A stretch of 64,000 bases of DNA from Neocallimastix lanati (nom. inval.) (Eukaryota > Neocallimastigomycota > Neocallimastigomycetes > Neocallimastigales > Neocallimastigaceae): NCBI GenBank assembly GCA_016946835.1, contig JACVTC010000075.1:351501-415500 (forward strand). Reading direction: 5' to 3'. Positions 11,101 through 24,700 of the stretch are shown here, one piece after another; the first letter of the stretch is position 1, and each line of letters starts with the position of its first letter. Under the pieces are notes generated by a model. The model was not told where the DNA came from. It was given only the letters and a program-made list of their open reading frames with translations, and did no database searches. The translations under genes and the position numbers were made by a program.

Positions 11101-11917
11101 ATTGGAGTATAAATATAAATTAAAAATATTATATAAAATTTAATAAAGTAAAAAAAATATTATGAAACTTTGATTTTAATATATGTCATGTTTCTTACTA
11201 AAAAACAATAAATTTTATGATAACTATTTAATGAATAAACAAGCGAAAATAAATTAAAAAAAAATAAAAATAATATAACTAAGTAAAATTATGTAAAAAT
11301 TTCAAGATATTCTGGAAAATGGTAATAATTAAAAATAATAAAAAAATTGGGGAAATAAAGTGATAAAATATATACATATATATTTAATATAATATGATAA
11401 AAAAAAGTTGATATTTATTTATTGTTGAATGAACAAAGGATTTTCATACCCTCAAAAAAAAAAAGTCTTATTATTATTATACACAATTTATATATTTATT
11501 TATTTATTTATTTATTTTATTAATATTTTATACATTATAATAATATAAAATATATAAAAAGTATAAATTATATATTACATATTTTAATTTCCTTATATTA
11601 TACAGAATATTTTTAATAATGTTTTTAATATTATTAATATAGATCATTTTATTTATTTTATTTTATTTTATTTTTTTCATTTTATTTTTTTTTTATTTTT
11701 TTTTATTTTTTTATTTTATTTTTTTTTTTTTTAATTTTTTATTTTATTTTATTTTAATTTTTTTTTTATTTTATTATTTTTATTTTTTTTTTTATTTTAT
11801 TATTTTTTTTTTATTTTATTTTTTTTTTTACTTATTTTTTAATTTTTTTTTTTATTTATTTTACTAAATTTTATATTATTTTTATTTTATTTTACTTTAT
11901 TATATTTTATTAATTGA
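11101..11917. other. A/T-only 3' flank of the synthetase gene
   Basis: From 11640 to 11900 the + strand is almost pure T with scattered A, so on the coding strand it is an A-rich 3' flank right after the stop codon. Many AATAAA-like hexamers are present but cannot be told apart from background. No gene seen. Confidence 0.5.
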
Positions 11918-13820
11918 TTATTGTATTACGCATCTATTTTGCTTTTTATGAAATGGGAAACAACTATAGTAATTTTTATTTTTATTTTTATTTTTATGAT
12001 TTTTTATTTCATTCTTTTTCATAATTTTCGGTTTTTTATCAGATACTTTTATATTATTTTCATTAATATTTATTTTTGGTAATGTTGCTTCATTTACTTT
12101 TCCATTTTTGTCATATTGAATATAATCGACTCTTTGTATATATTGTGGTATTAAATCACTTGAAATTTTGTTTTCTAAATAATTCTTTATGTCTATATCA
12201 TTAATTATAATTGATGAAATATAATAGCAAGTTATGATCTCATTATTATTTTCATCCATTGTTTTTGTTAAAACTACATCTTCAATGTTATCCATTTGTT
12301 TTATTATGTTTCTAATTTTAAGAAGTTTTTCGTTTGTAATTTTATTAACACTCTTATTATATTCATTTGACTTAATATTAATTTTTAATGATTCATCATC
12401 ATTATATCTATCACTATTGTTTATTGTATTATTCTGCTTATTGTTGATTTTTAATGATTCCTTATCGTAATATTTATCATTATTGTTCATTTGATTATTA
12501 CTATTTAATAAATTTTTAATTTCACATAAATTTTTATTGAAATAGAATAAATTTTCAATTTCATTCAAGTTCTTTGTCAAAAAGTCAAGATTATTAAGAA
12601 TATAAATACATTCTTCTTTCATATCATCAACAATTGTTTTATCTGGTGCTGAAATTGTAATAGATACTGATTGTTCATTTTCATTAACAAGGAATCCATA
12701 ATCATATATGCTTGTTACATTGTTACGATAATTAGAAAGAGCATCAAATAGTAATAATTTTTCATTTTCTTTTGTTACAGGTATTAAAATATTACTTTCA
12801 TTGTTATTATTATCTACATTTGAATGCGTCAATGAGCGAGGATTAAATTGGAAATAATTCTTTGGTTTAGGAATACCTAATTTATTAGATATATCATAAA
12901 ACGAAATATCTAAATTATATAATTCCATTAAAACTTTAAAGTTATTTTGAACATTTTCAATAAAGCTTTTTTCTTTATTCACTTGTGATAAAATAGGAAT
13001 AAAGTTTACAAACATACCAATTAAATTCTTCTTATAAATATTATTTCTGTTAGAATTAATTAATACACTGTAGGTACCATCTTCATTACTTACATATTTT
13101 GAAGTAATAAAAAGATAAAGTGTATAATAGAATGCCTCTTTTGAGATTTTATTCTTAACAATCAATTTATTTATGCTATTTAAAATGGAATTATCTATAT
13201 CAAAGTCTATTTGTTCATCTTTCATTTTCATTGAATCAATTTTGTTATTAATTAATATTTTATTATTAAACATTTCTTTATAATATTCAAACTGATCGTT
13301 AAATTTGCCATTTCTTATCTTGTCATTATAATAAATTGCATAATCCGTATATTGAATAGGCAATGCATCTAATATTTCATTGTTATATAATTGATTAAAT
13401 TCATTATATAATATACCTAATGAATATCCATCACCAATGATATGATTGATATCAATCATTAAGATTTTATTTTCAATTATTCCAATTCTAATTAATTGAT
13501 CTTTAAAAAGATCATAAGTTCTAACAAATAGATGTGCATCTTCTTTAGTATATTGTTCAATAGATAGAGTATCTGATTTTTCTATTTTACCATGTATTTT
13601 AATTTCATCATTTTCTTCATGATAATAAAGTCTAGTTTTTAATATATCATGTCTATCATATATTATATTTAAAATTTTGATGACTTTATCTATTTCAATA
13701 TTATTATTTATTTCATAAAATATAATCATATTACTTTTATCATTTTCAATTTTTCCAATATTGAAAGATTTAATGTCATCCTTTGTATTTAATCCTAGTT
13801 GTTGGGATATTATTGGATAT
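11918..13820 (-). other. NRPS terminal part: altered C domain, A-subdomain remnant, basic tail
   Basis: The last C domain reads N-H-I-I-G-D-G (about 13428-13449): the first His is Asn but the second, catalytic His and the D-G are kept. It is clearly diverged from the ten internal C domains. An Asn-rich linker follows with a short internal repeat (E-S-L-K-I-N near 12450 and 12390). Then comes a stretch like the small C-terminal lobe of an A domain, with K-N-G-K-V near 12100. The large ATP-binding lobe and the carrier domain are missing. As in fungal synthetases with a terminal C domain, this C may release or cyclise the product; or it may be a dead twelfth module. Confidence 0.75.
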
Positions 13821-16800
13821 TCATTTTTACCATATCTAGTAATGATTTCAATACTATCTTCATTATTTTTAAGTTTTTCATCAATATATTTACCTAATAA
13901 TTCAATAGTTTCATTTTTCAAAATATCTTTCATTCCTATTTTAATTAAGAATTCTTTTTGGATTTTAGCTAAAAGTCTAATAGCAATTAAACTATCTCCA
14001 CCTAATTCATAGAAATCTGAAGTTTTACCTATTTTACTTTCTTCAATATTCAATATTTTTGAGAAGAATTTAACCAATTTCTTTTCAGTTTCAGTTTCGG
14101 CTTCAACATATTCATTTATTATTAAATCATTTTCAATTGGCTCTGGTAAAGCTCTTCTATTTAATTTACCATTAGAATTCATTGGGATTTCCTGAATTTC
14201 AATAAAGTAATTAGGAATCATATAGAGTGGTAATTTTGTTTTTAAATAGTTTCTTATTTCATTCTTGCTTATGATCTTTCCATTCTTAATAATATAGTAA
14301 GCAACTAAGAAGTTTTCATTGTTTGAATTTAATTTATCAATAACAATACAAGATTCAATTTCATCTATTTCTTTTATGACTTCTTCAATTTCACCTAATT
14401 CAATTCTTTGTCCATGAATCTTTACTTGGAAATCCATTCTACCTAAACAAATAATTTCTCCATCTTTCGCCCATTTTCCTATATCTCCTGTTTTATAGAT
14501 TTTATTGAATTTATCCTTTGGATCCCCTCTGAATGGATTTGGAAGGAATCTTTCATTGGTAAGTTCTTCTCTATTCAAATATCCATTACCTACACCTTTA
14601 CCTCCAATATATATTTCTCCTTCAACTCCAACTGGCACAGGTTTCATATATTCATCCAAAATATACATTTCATAATTACATAATGGCTTTCCTATAGTAA
14701 TCAATTCAGAGAAATAATTATTACTTTCTTTGGTAATATTTTTAATTGAAGTAGTGATGGTACATTCGGTTGGTCCATATTCATTGAATATCATAGAATC
14801 AGTGATACTACGAATTTTTTGAATTATATCTTTTGATATTCCTTCACCACCAAAGATAATATTTTTAACTTTAATTAATGAATTTTTGAAATCATCATTA
14901 ATAATATAATTGTTAATTCTTGATGGTGTAGAATGAATTAAATCAATATTATAATTTTTGATTAAGGAGGCTAATAATTCTGGATTGTTATATTCTTCTT
15001 CATTTGCGATAATAATATTCTTATTATTATATAATGAATATATAATTTCAGCTATAGACTGATCAAATGTAAATTTATCAAATGCTAAAGCAGTATTATA
15101 AGTATCTCTCTTATATTCTATTCCGTTATCGGAATAGGAAATTGAATTGTAGTTTATCATATTATCATGACGAATAATGGTTCCCTTAGGTTTTCCTGTG
15201 GTTCCTGATGTAAATAATACATAGCAAAAGTCCTGATTTTCATTGATATTTTCTATATATTTGGTTTCATTATCATAAATTATTGATTTTATGTCAATGA
15301 AATTATATTTATTATATAAGAATTTGATATTATAATCATTAAGGTAGTCTAAGTATTTCAATATGACTTTAGGTTTCATCTCTTCTATCATATATGAAAT
15401 TCTATCTTCAGGGAATTCTGGATCAATAGGAAGGAAGGCTCCTCCTGCTTTTGAAATACCTAAAATGGCAACTACATACATATAGGATCTTTCACTAATC
15501 ACTGGAATAATATCATTTCTTCCAACACCTTGCTTTCTTAAATACCATCCTAAAGTATTACTCATTTCATCCAATTTTCTAAAAGTAATATTTTCGTCAT
15601 TAAATACTATAGCACATTTCTCTGGATTAGCCAAAGCATTTTCATGAATTTGTTCATGATACAATTTGTTGGAACTGATGTTATGTTTATTTGAATTAAA
15701 TCCATATATAATTTCTCTATATATAGATGATTCAATATATGGAATTTTACTTGACTTTTCACTGTATTTTTCAATATGATTAATTATTTCAATGAAACTA
15801 ATGCTGATATTTTCAATAATTTCACTATCATATTTATTTTTATTATACTCAATTGAAATATTGTAATTATTCTTATTTTCAATAACATTGAATGTAATAT
15901 CAAATTTCAACTTGTCATTATTAAATATTTCCTTGCTATTCTTCATTTCTTCATTGCTTTTGGATTTATTACTAAAGAGAATATTTGAATTTTCTTGTAA
16001 TAATTTTTGAATATCAATGGTTTCAATTTTTTGTTCATCCATTGATACAGATCCATTCATTATAGAGTAAGGTTGATAAATAAATGAATTGTTACTATTC
16101 GGAATTTTAATGCTTTTCATAATTTCAGTAAATGAAATATCTTCATTTTCATATATTTTCATTAAAAGTTCCTTAACAGTCTTCATATATTGATCCATGC
16201 TACTATTGTTATCATACTTTAATAATAATGGTTGAGTACTAACAAACATTCCAATCATGCCAATAGTGAATTGATGGTTTCTGTTGGCATTCATTATTGA
16301 AGTGTAAATATTTCTTTCACCACTGTATTTACTCATAATATAACCATAAATAGTGAGGAAGAATGAGGTCACAGTTAAATTATTTCTTTTTACATATTCT
16401 TTTATTAATTTACTTTGATTTTCTGAAATACTCTTTTCAATGAAGGAGGATTCAATATATTTTTCATTTATATTGTTGTTATAATATTTATTTGTTTTAA
16501 CATGATTATATGGTAATGATAATTTTTGAATTTCTTCATTTTCAAATAATTCTTTGTAGAATGATATTTGATTTTTATATTTTCCTTTCTCAATTTTTTC
16601 ATTCATATAAATAGCATAATCAATAAATGAGATATCATTTTCTTCATTAATATTTTCATTGACTTCCTTATTATTATTATTATAAATTTTATTTATTTCT
16701 TCAATAAAGATTTTTCCTGAAAATCCATCAAATATAATATGATGAATATCAATTAATAAATATTGATCTTCAATAAATCCAACTCTGATTAATGGTCCTT

Positions 16801-19800
16801 CTTCAAGATTGAATGGTCTAACAAAGTTGATAGAATTTTCGATTGAATATTCTTCGAATTTAAATTTATTTTCAAATTCCTTATCAATAATACCAAATAT
16901 TTTACTTTCTTCTTCATTAATCTTTTCATCTTTGAAAACACTCTTCAACACTCTATGTTTTGAAATTAATTTCATAATACTTTCTTTTAATCTTGCCTTA
17001 TCAATAGTTTCATTCAATTTATAGATATTAGGAATATTATAGATGATACTATTTTCATTCTTCACTGTATCTAAATAAACACCCATTTGTTGAGATGTTA
17101 TTGGATATTTATTCTGACCATAATTAGGAATGATCTCAATGATTTGTTCGTTGTTCTTCAATTCATCAATATACTTACCTAATAATTCAATACTTTCATT
17201 TTTCATTATATCTTTCATTCCTATATTTATCAAGAATTCTTTTTGAATTTCAGCTAAAATTCTAATAGCAATTAAACTATCTCCACCTAATTCATAGAAA
17301 TCAGAAGTTTTACTTATTTTATTTTCTTCAATATTTAATACTTTGGAATATAAAGTAACTAATTTCTTTTCAGTTTCAGTTTCCGCTTCAACATAATCAT
17401 TTATAATTAAATCATTTTCAGTAGGTTCTGGTAAAGCTCTTATATTTAATTTACCATTTACAGTAGTTGGGATTTCTGGAATTTCAATAAAGTAATTAGG
17501 AATCATATAATGTGGTAATTTTGTTTTTAAATAATTTCTTATTTTACTTTTATTAATATTCATTTCTTTATTAACAATATAATATCCAACTAAATATTTA
17601 TCATTTTGGTTTCTAACTTTATCAATTACTATGCATGTGTCAATTTTCTTTATTAATTTCATTACCTCTTCAATTTCACTTAATTCAATTCTATGACCAT
17701 GAATCTTCACTTGAAAATCGATTCTACCAAGACAGATAACTTCTCCATTATTTGTCCATTTACCGATATCACCAGTTCTATATAATTTATTATAGATATC
17801 ATTTGGATCACCTCTGAATGGATTTGGAAGGAAGTGTTCTTTATTAAGTTCTTCTTTATTCAAATATCCACTACCGACACCTTTACCTCCAATGTATATT
17901 TCTCCTTCAACTCCAACTGGCACCGGTTTCATATATTCATCTAAAATGTAAATTTCACCATTACATATAGGATAACCAACACTGTAATTAATGAAATTTT
18001 CTTTATCTATCGGTAATACGGTACAATTCATTGTAGCTTCACTTGGTCCATATTCATTATAAAATGAAATACTATCATAAGGAATTAATTGTTTAATTTT
18101 TTGGAAATTCAAAATTTCACCTCCAAATATAATTATTTTAAGATTCACTAATGATTTTAAGAATTTTTCATTTAGAACATAATTTTCAAATCTTGAAGGA
18201 GTTAAAACCATGAATTCTACTTTATAGTTATGGATTAATTTTGAAATGTATTCGGGATTATTCATGTTTTCAGAATTGCATATCACACATTCTTTATTAA
18301 TATATAGTGGATAAATTATTTCAGCCAACGAAATATCAAATGTAAAGTTTGAAATAGATAATGATGTATTAAATTTATCTCTATAATAGTGATTATTATT
18401 TTTTGAAAGTGATATTTTACAACAATTTAGCAAATTATCATGACGAATAATGGTTCCCTTAGGCTTTCCAGTGGTTCCTGAGGTAAATAATACATAGCAG
18501 ATATCCCTAACATCATTGATACTTTCTATATATTCAATTTTATTTTCGTAATTCATTAATTTCAAATCAATAACATTATACTTTTCATTTAAGAATTTAA
18601 TATTATTATCAGTAATGCAATCTAAGTACTTTAATATGATTTTAGGTTTCACCTCTTCAATCATATATGAAATTCTATCTTCCGGAAATTCTGGATCAAT
18701 AGGAAGGAAGGCTCCCCCGGCCTTGGAAATACCTAAAATCGCAACAACATACATATAGGATCTTTCACTAATCACTGGAATAATATCATTTCTTCCAACA
18801 CCTTGCTTTCTTAAATACCATCCTAAAGCATTACTCATTTCATCTAACTTTCCATAACTAATCTTTTCATCATTAAATATGATGGCACATTTATCGGGAT
18901 TTACAATGGCATTTTCATGAATTTGTTCATGATACAATTTGTTGGAACTGATGTTATGTTGATTAGAATTAAATCCATATACAATTTCTTTGTATATAGA
19001 TGGTTTAATATATGGAATTTCACTTGTTTTTTCATTGTACTCTTCAATATGATTAATTATTTCAATGAAACTATTTCCGATATTTTCAATAACTTCACTA
19101 TCATATTTATTTTTATTATATTCAATTGAAATACTATAATTATTTTTATTTTCATTAATATTAAATGTAATATCAAATTTTAATTTATCATTGTTAAATA
19201 TTTCCATACTGTTCTTAATTTCTTCATTATTTGTAGATTCACTATTAATGAAAGTTTCTGAGTTTTCTTGAATTAATTCTTGAATAGAAAAAGTTTCAAT
19301 CATTTGTTTACCTTTAGATTCAGTTCCATTCATTAGAGAATAAGGTTGATATATAAATGAATTGTTACTATTCGGAATTTTAATGTTTTTCATGATTTCA
19401 GTAAATGAAATATCTTCATTTTCATATATTTTCATTAAAAGTTCCTTAACAGTCTTCATATATTGATCCATGCTATTATTATTATCATACTTTAATAATA
19501 ATGGTTGTGTACTAACAAACATTCCAATCATGCCAATAGTGAATTGATGGTTTCTGTTGGCATTCATTATTGAAGTGTAAATATTTCTTTCACCACTGTA
19601 TTTACTCATAATATAACCATAAATAGTGAGGAAGAATGAGGTCACAGTTAAATTATTTCTTTTTACATATTCTTTTATTAATTTACTTTGATCTACGGAA
19701 ATTTCCTTTTCAATGAATGAGGATTCAACATAATCCTCTTTTACATATTCTTTATTCTGCTTATTCTTTCTAATATGATTATCTGGTAATGTTAATTTTT

Positions 19801-21744
19801 GAATTTCTTCATTTTCAAATAATTCTTTGTAGAACGCTATTTGATTTTTATGTTTTCCTTCCTCAATTTTTTCATTCATATAAATAGCATAATCAATAAA
19901 TGAGATATCATTTTCTTCATTAATATTTTCATTGACCTCCTTATTATTATTATTATAAATTTTATTTATTTCTTCAATAAAGATAGTTCCTGAAAATCCA
20001 TCAAATATAATATGATGAATATCAATTAATAAATATTGATCTTCAATAAATCCAACTCTGATTAATGGTCCTTCTTCAAGATTAAATGGTCTAACAAAGT
20101 TGATAGAATTTTCGATTGAATATTCTTCGAATTTAAATTTATTTTCAAATTCCTTATCAATAATACCAAATATTTTACTTTCTTCTTCATTAATCTTTTC
20201 ATCTTTGAAAACACTCTTCAACACTCTATGTTTTGAAATTAATTTCATAATACTTTCTTTTAATCTTGCCTTATCAATAGTTTCATTCAATTTATAGATA
20301 TTAGGAATATTATAGATGATACTATTTTCATTTTTAATTGAATCTAAATAAACACCCATTTGTTGAGATGTTATTGGATATTTATTCTGACCGTACTTAG
20401 GAATTTTTTCAATGACTTCTTCATTATTCTTAATTTTAATAATATGCTTACTTAATAATTCAATGTTTTCATTATTCAAAATATCTTTCATTCTTATACT
20501 AATTTGGAATTCTTTTTGAATTTCTGCAATGAGTCTAATAGCGATTAAACTATCTCCACCTAATTCATAGAAATCTGAAGTTTTACCTATTTTGCTTTCT
20601 TCAATATTTAATACCTTGGAATATAAAGTAACTAATTTCTTTTCAGTTTCAGTTTCCGCTTCAACATAGTCATTTATAATTAAATCGTTTTCAGTAGGTT
20701 CTGGTAGAGCTCTTCTATCTAATTTACCATTGGAATTCATTGGAATTTCCTGAATTTCAATAAAGTAATTAGGAATCATATATTGTGGTAATTTTGTTTT
20801 TAAATAGTTTCTTATTTCATTCTTGCTTATGATCTTTCCATTCTTAATAATATAGTAACAAATTAAGAATTTTTCATTATTTGAATTTAATTTATCAATA
20901 ACAACACAAGATTCAATTTCCTCAATTTTTTTTATGACTTCTTCTATTTCACCTAATTCAATTCTTTGTCCATGAATCTTCACTTGGAAATCCATTCTAC
21001 CTAAACAAATAATTTCTCCATCTTTTGTCCATTTTCCAATATCTCCTGTTTTATAGATTTTATTGAATTTATCCTTTGGATCCCCTCTGAATGGATTTGG
21101 AAGGAATCTTTCATTGGTAAGTTCTTCTCTATTCAAATATCCATTACCTACACCTTTACCTCCAATATATATTTCTCCTTCAACTCCAATCGGAACAGGT
21201 TTCATATATTCATCCAAAATATACATTTCATAATTACATAATGGTTTTCCAATAGTAATAAGATTATCGTTTTGATATTTTATATCTTTAAAGGTACATG
21301 TTATCGTTGTTTCGGTTGGTCCATATCCATTATAAATTATACAATTAGAATACTTTCTAATTTCTAAATATAATGAATATGTCAATGGTTCACCAATCAA
21401 AATAATATCATTTACATTTTGTAAAATATTTCTAAACATCTCATTTTCCATCAAAATTTTAATTCGTGTTGGTGTGGTATTAATAATATCAACTTTCTTA
21501 GAAATTAAATATTTAGATAATAATTCAGAATTATTATTTAATATATTATTTATTAAAATAAGACATTTTGATTTCGATAATGGTAAAATAATTTCATCAT
21601 ATGAAATATCAAAAGTAAAGTTTGTTATTCCTAAAACATTAATATTTTGATTATTTTCAAATATTAATTTATTAAGTTTTAAATTATTTTCATTTTCCAT
21701 GTTATTATCAATATAATTCACAATATTATCATGACGAATAACGG

Positions 21745-21775
<31 letters not shown>

Positions 21776-24700
21776 AAATAATACATAGCAAAGGTCATGA
21801 ATTTCATTGATATTTTCTATATTTTTAGTTTCTTTTTCATAATTTATTGAATTCATATCAATTACATGAAAATCATCATATAAGAATTTTATATTATCAT
21901 CATTAAGGTAGTCTAAGTATTTCAATATGATTTTAGGTTTAACTTGTTCTACCATATATAAAATTCTATCTTCTGGAAATTCTGGATCAATAGGAAGGAA
22001 GGCTCCTCCTGCTTTAGAAATGCCTAAAATGGCAACTACATACATATAGGATCTTTCACTAATCACTGGAATAATATCATTTCTTCCAACACCTTGCTTT
22101 CTTAAATACCATCCTAAAGTATTACTCATTTCATCCAATTTTCCATAACTTATCTTTTCATCATTAAATATGATGGCACATTTCTTTGGATTAGCCAAAG
22201 CATTTTCATGAATTTGTTCATGGTATAATTTCCTATTATTAATTTCATGTTGGTTAGAATTAAATCTATATACAATTTCTTTATATATAGAAGGTTCAAT
22301 ATATGGAATTTTACTTGATTTTTCATTGTACTGTTCAATATGATTAATTATTTCAATGAAACTATTTCCGATATTTTCAATAACTTCACTATCATATTTA
22401 TTTTTATTATATTCAAATGAAATACTATAATTATTTTTATTTTCAATAACATTAAATGAAATATCAAATTTTAATTTATCATTGTTAAATATTTCAATAG
22501 TATTATTCATTTCTTCATTGTTTGTAGATTCATTATTAATGAAAATTTCTGAGTTTTTCTCTATTAACTCTTGAATAGACATAGTTTCAATAATTTGTTT
22601 ACCCTTAAATTCAGTTCCATTCATTAGAGAATACGGTTGATAAATAAATGAATTGTTACTATTTGGAATTTTAATGTTTTTCATAATTTCAGTAAATGAA
22701 ATATCTTCATTTTCATATATTTTCATTAAAAGTTCTTTAATACTTTTCATATATTGATCTATGCTATTATTATTATCATACTTTAATAATAATGGTTGTG
22801 TACTAACAAACATTCCAATCATGGTAATGGTGTTTTGATGATTTCTGTTGGAATTTATTATTGACGTATAAATATTTCTTTGGCCACTGTATTTACTCAT
22901 AATATAACCATAAATGGTAAGGAAGAATGAGGTTACGGTTAAATTATTTCTCTTGACATATTCTTTTATTAATTTACTTTGATCTACTGAAATTTCCTTT
23001 TCAATGAATGAGGATTCAACATAATCTTCTTTTTCATATTCCTTATTTTGTTTATTCTTTCTAGTATTATTATCTGGTAATGATAATTCTTGAATTTCTT
23101 CATTTTCAAATAATTCTTTGTAGAATGCTATTTGATTTTCATATTTTCCTTTTTCAATTTTATCATTCATATAAATAGCATAATCAATAAATGAGATATC
23201 ATTTTCTTCATTAATATTTTCATTGACCTCCTTATTATTATTATTATAAATTTTATTTATTTCTTCAATAAAGATTTTTCCTGAAAATCCATCAAATACA
23301 ATATGATGAATATCAATTAATAAATATTGATCTTCAATAAATCCAACTCTGATTAATGGTCCTTCTTCAAGATTGAATGGTCTAACAAAGTTGATAGCAT
23401 TTTTAACGGAATATTCTTCAAATTTAAATTTATTTTCAAATTCCTCATCAATAATACCAAATATTTTACTTTCTTCTTCATTAATCTTTTCATCTTTGAA
23501 AACACTCTTCAACACTCTATGCTTTGAAATTAATTTCATAATATTTTCTTTTAATCTTGCCTTATCAATAGTTTCATTCAATTTATAGATATTAGGAATA
23601 TTATAGATGATACTATTTTCATTCTTCACTGTATCTAAATAAACACCCATTTGTTGAGATGTTATTGGATATTTATTCTGACCATAATTAGGAATGATCT
23701 CAATGATTTGTTCGTTGTTCTTCAATTCATCAATATACTTACCTAATAATTCAATACTTTCATTTTTCATTATATCTTTCATTCCTATATTTATCAAGAA
23801 TTCTTTTTGAATTTCAGCTAAAATTCTAATAGCAATTAAACTATCTCCACCTAATTCATAGAAATCAGAAGTTTTACTTATTTTATTTTCTTCAATATTT
23901 AATACCTTGGAATATAATGTAACTAATTTCTTTTCAGTTTCAGTTTCCGCTTCAACATAGTCATTTATAATTAAATCGTTTTCAGTAGGTTCTGGTAGAG
24001 CTCTTCTATCTAATTTACCATTGGAATTCATTGGGATTTTTGGAATTTCAATAAAGTAATTAGGAATCATATATTGTGGTAATTTTGTTTTTAAATAGTT
24101 TCTTATTTCATTTTTGCATATATTCTTACCATTATTAACAATATAATAACCAACTAAGAATTTCTCATTATTTGAATTCAATTTATCAATAACAACACAA
24201 GATTCAATTTTTTCTATTTCTTTCATAACTTCTTCAATTTCTCCTAATTCAATTCTTTGTCCATGAATCTTCACTTGGAAGTCCATTCTTCCTAAGCAAA
24301 TAATTTCTCCAACTTTTGTCCATTTTCCTATATCGCCTGTTTTATATATCTTATTAAATTTATCCTTTGGATATCCTCTGAATGGATTTGGAAGGAATCT
24401 TTCATTGGTAAGTTCTTCTCTATTCAAATATCCATTACCTACACCTTTACCTCCAATATATATTTCTCCTTCAACTCCAACTGGCACAGGTTTCATATAT
24501 TCATCCAAAATATACATTTCATAATTACATAATGGTTTTCCTATAGTAATCAATTCATTGAAATGATTATTACGATTATTACTTTCTATGGTAATATTTT
24601 TAATTGAAGTAGTGATGGTACATTCGGTTGGTCCATATTCATTGAATATCATAGAATCAGTGATACTACGAATTTTTTGAATTATATCTTTTGATATTCC

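Noticed and set aside
11918-13820. A thioesterase or reductase release domain at the end of the synthetase
   Set aside because: No G-x-S-x-G hydrolase motif or Rossmann-type reductase motif is seen. The sequence is a C domain, an Asn-rich linker and an A-domain remnant.
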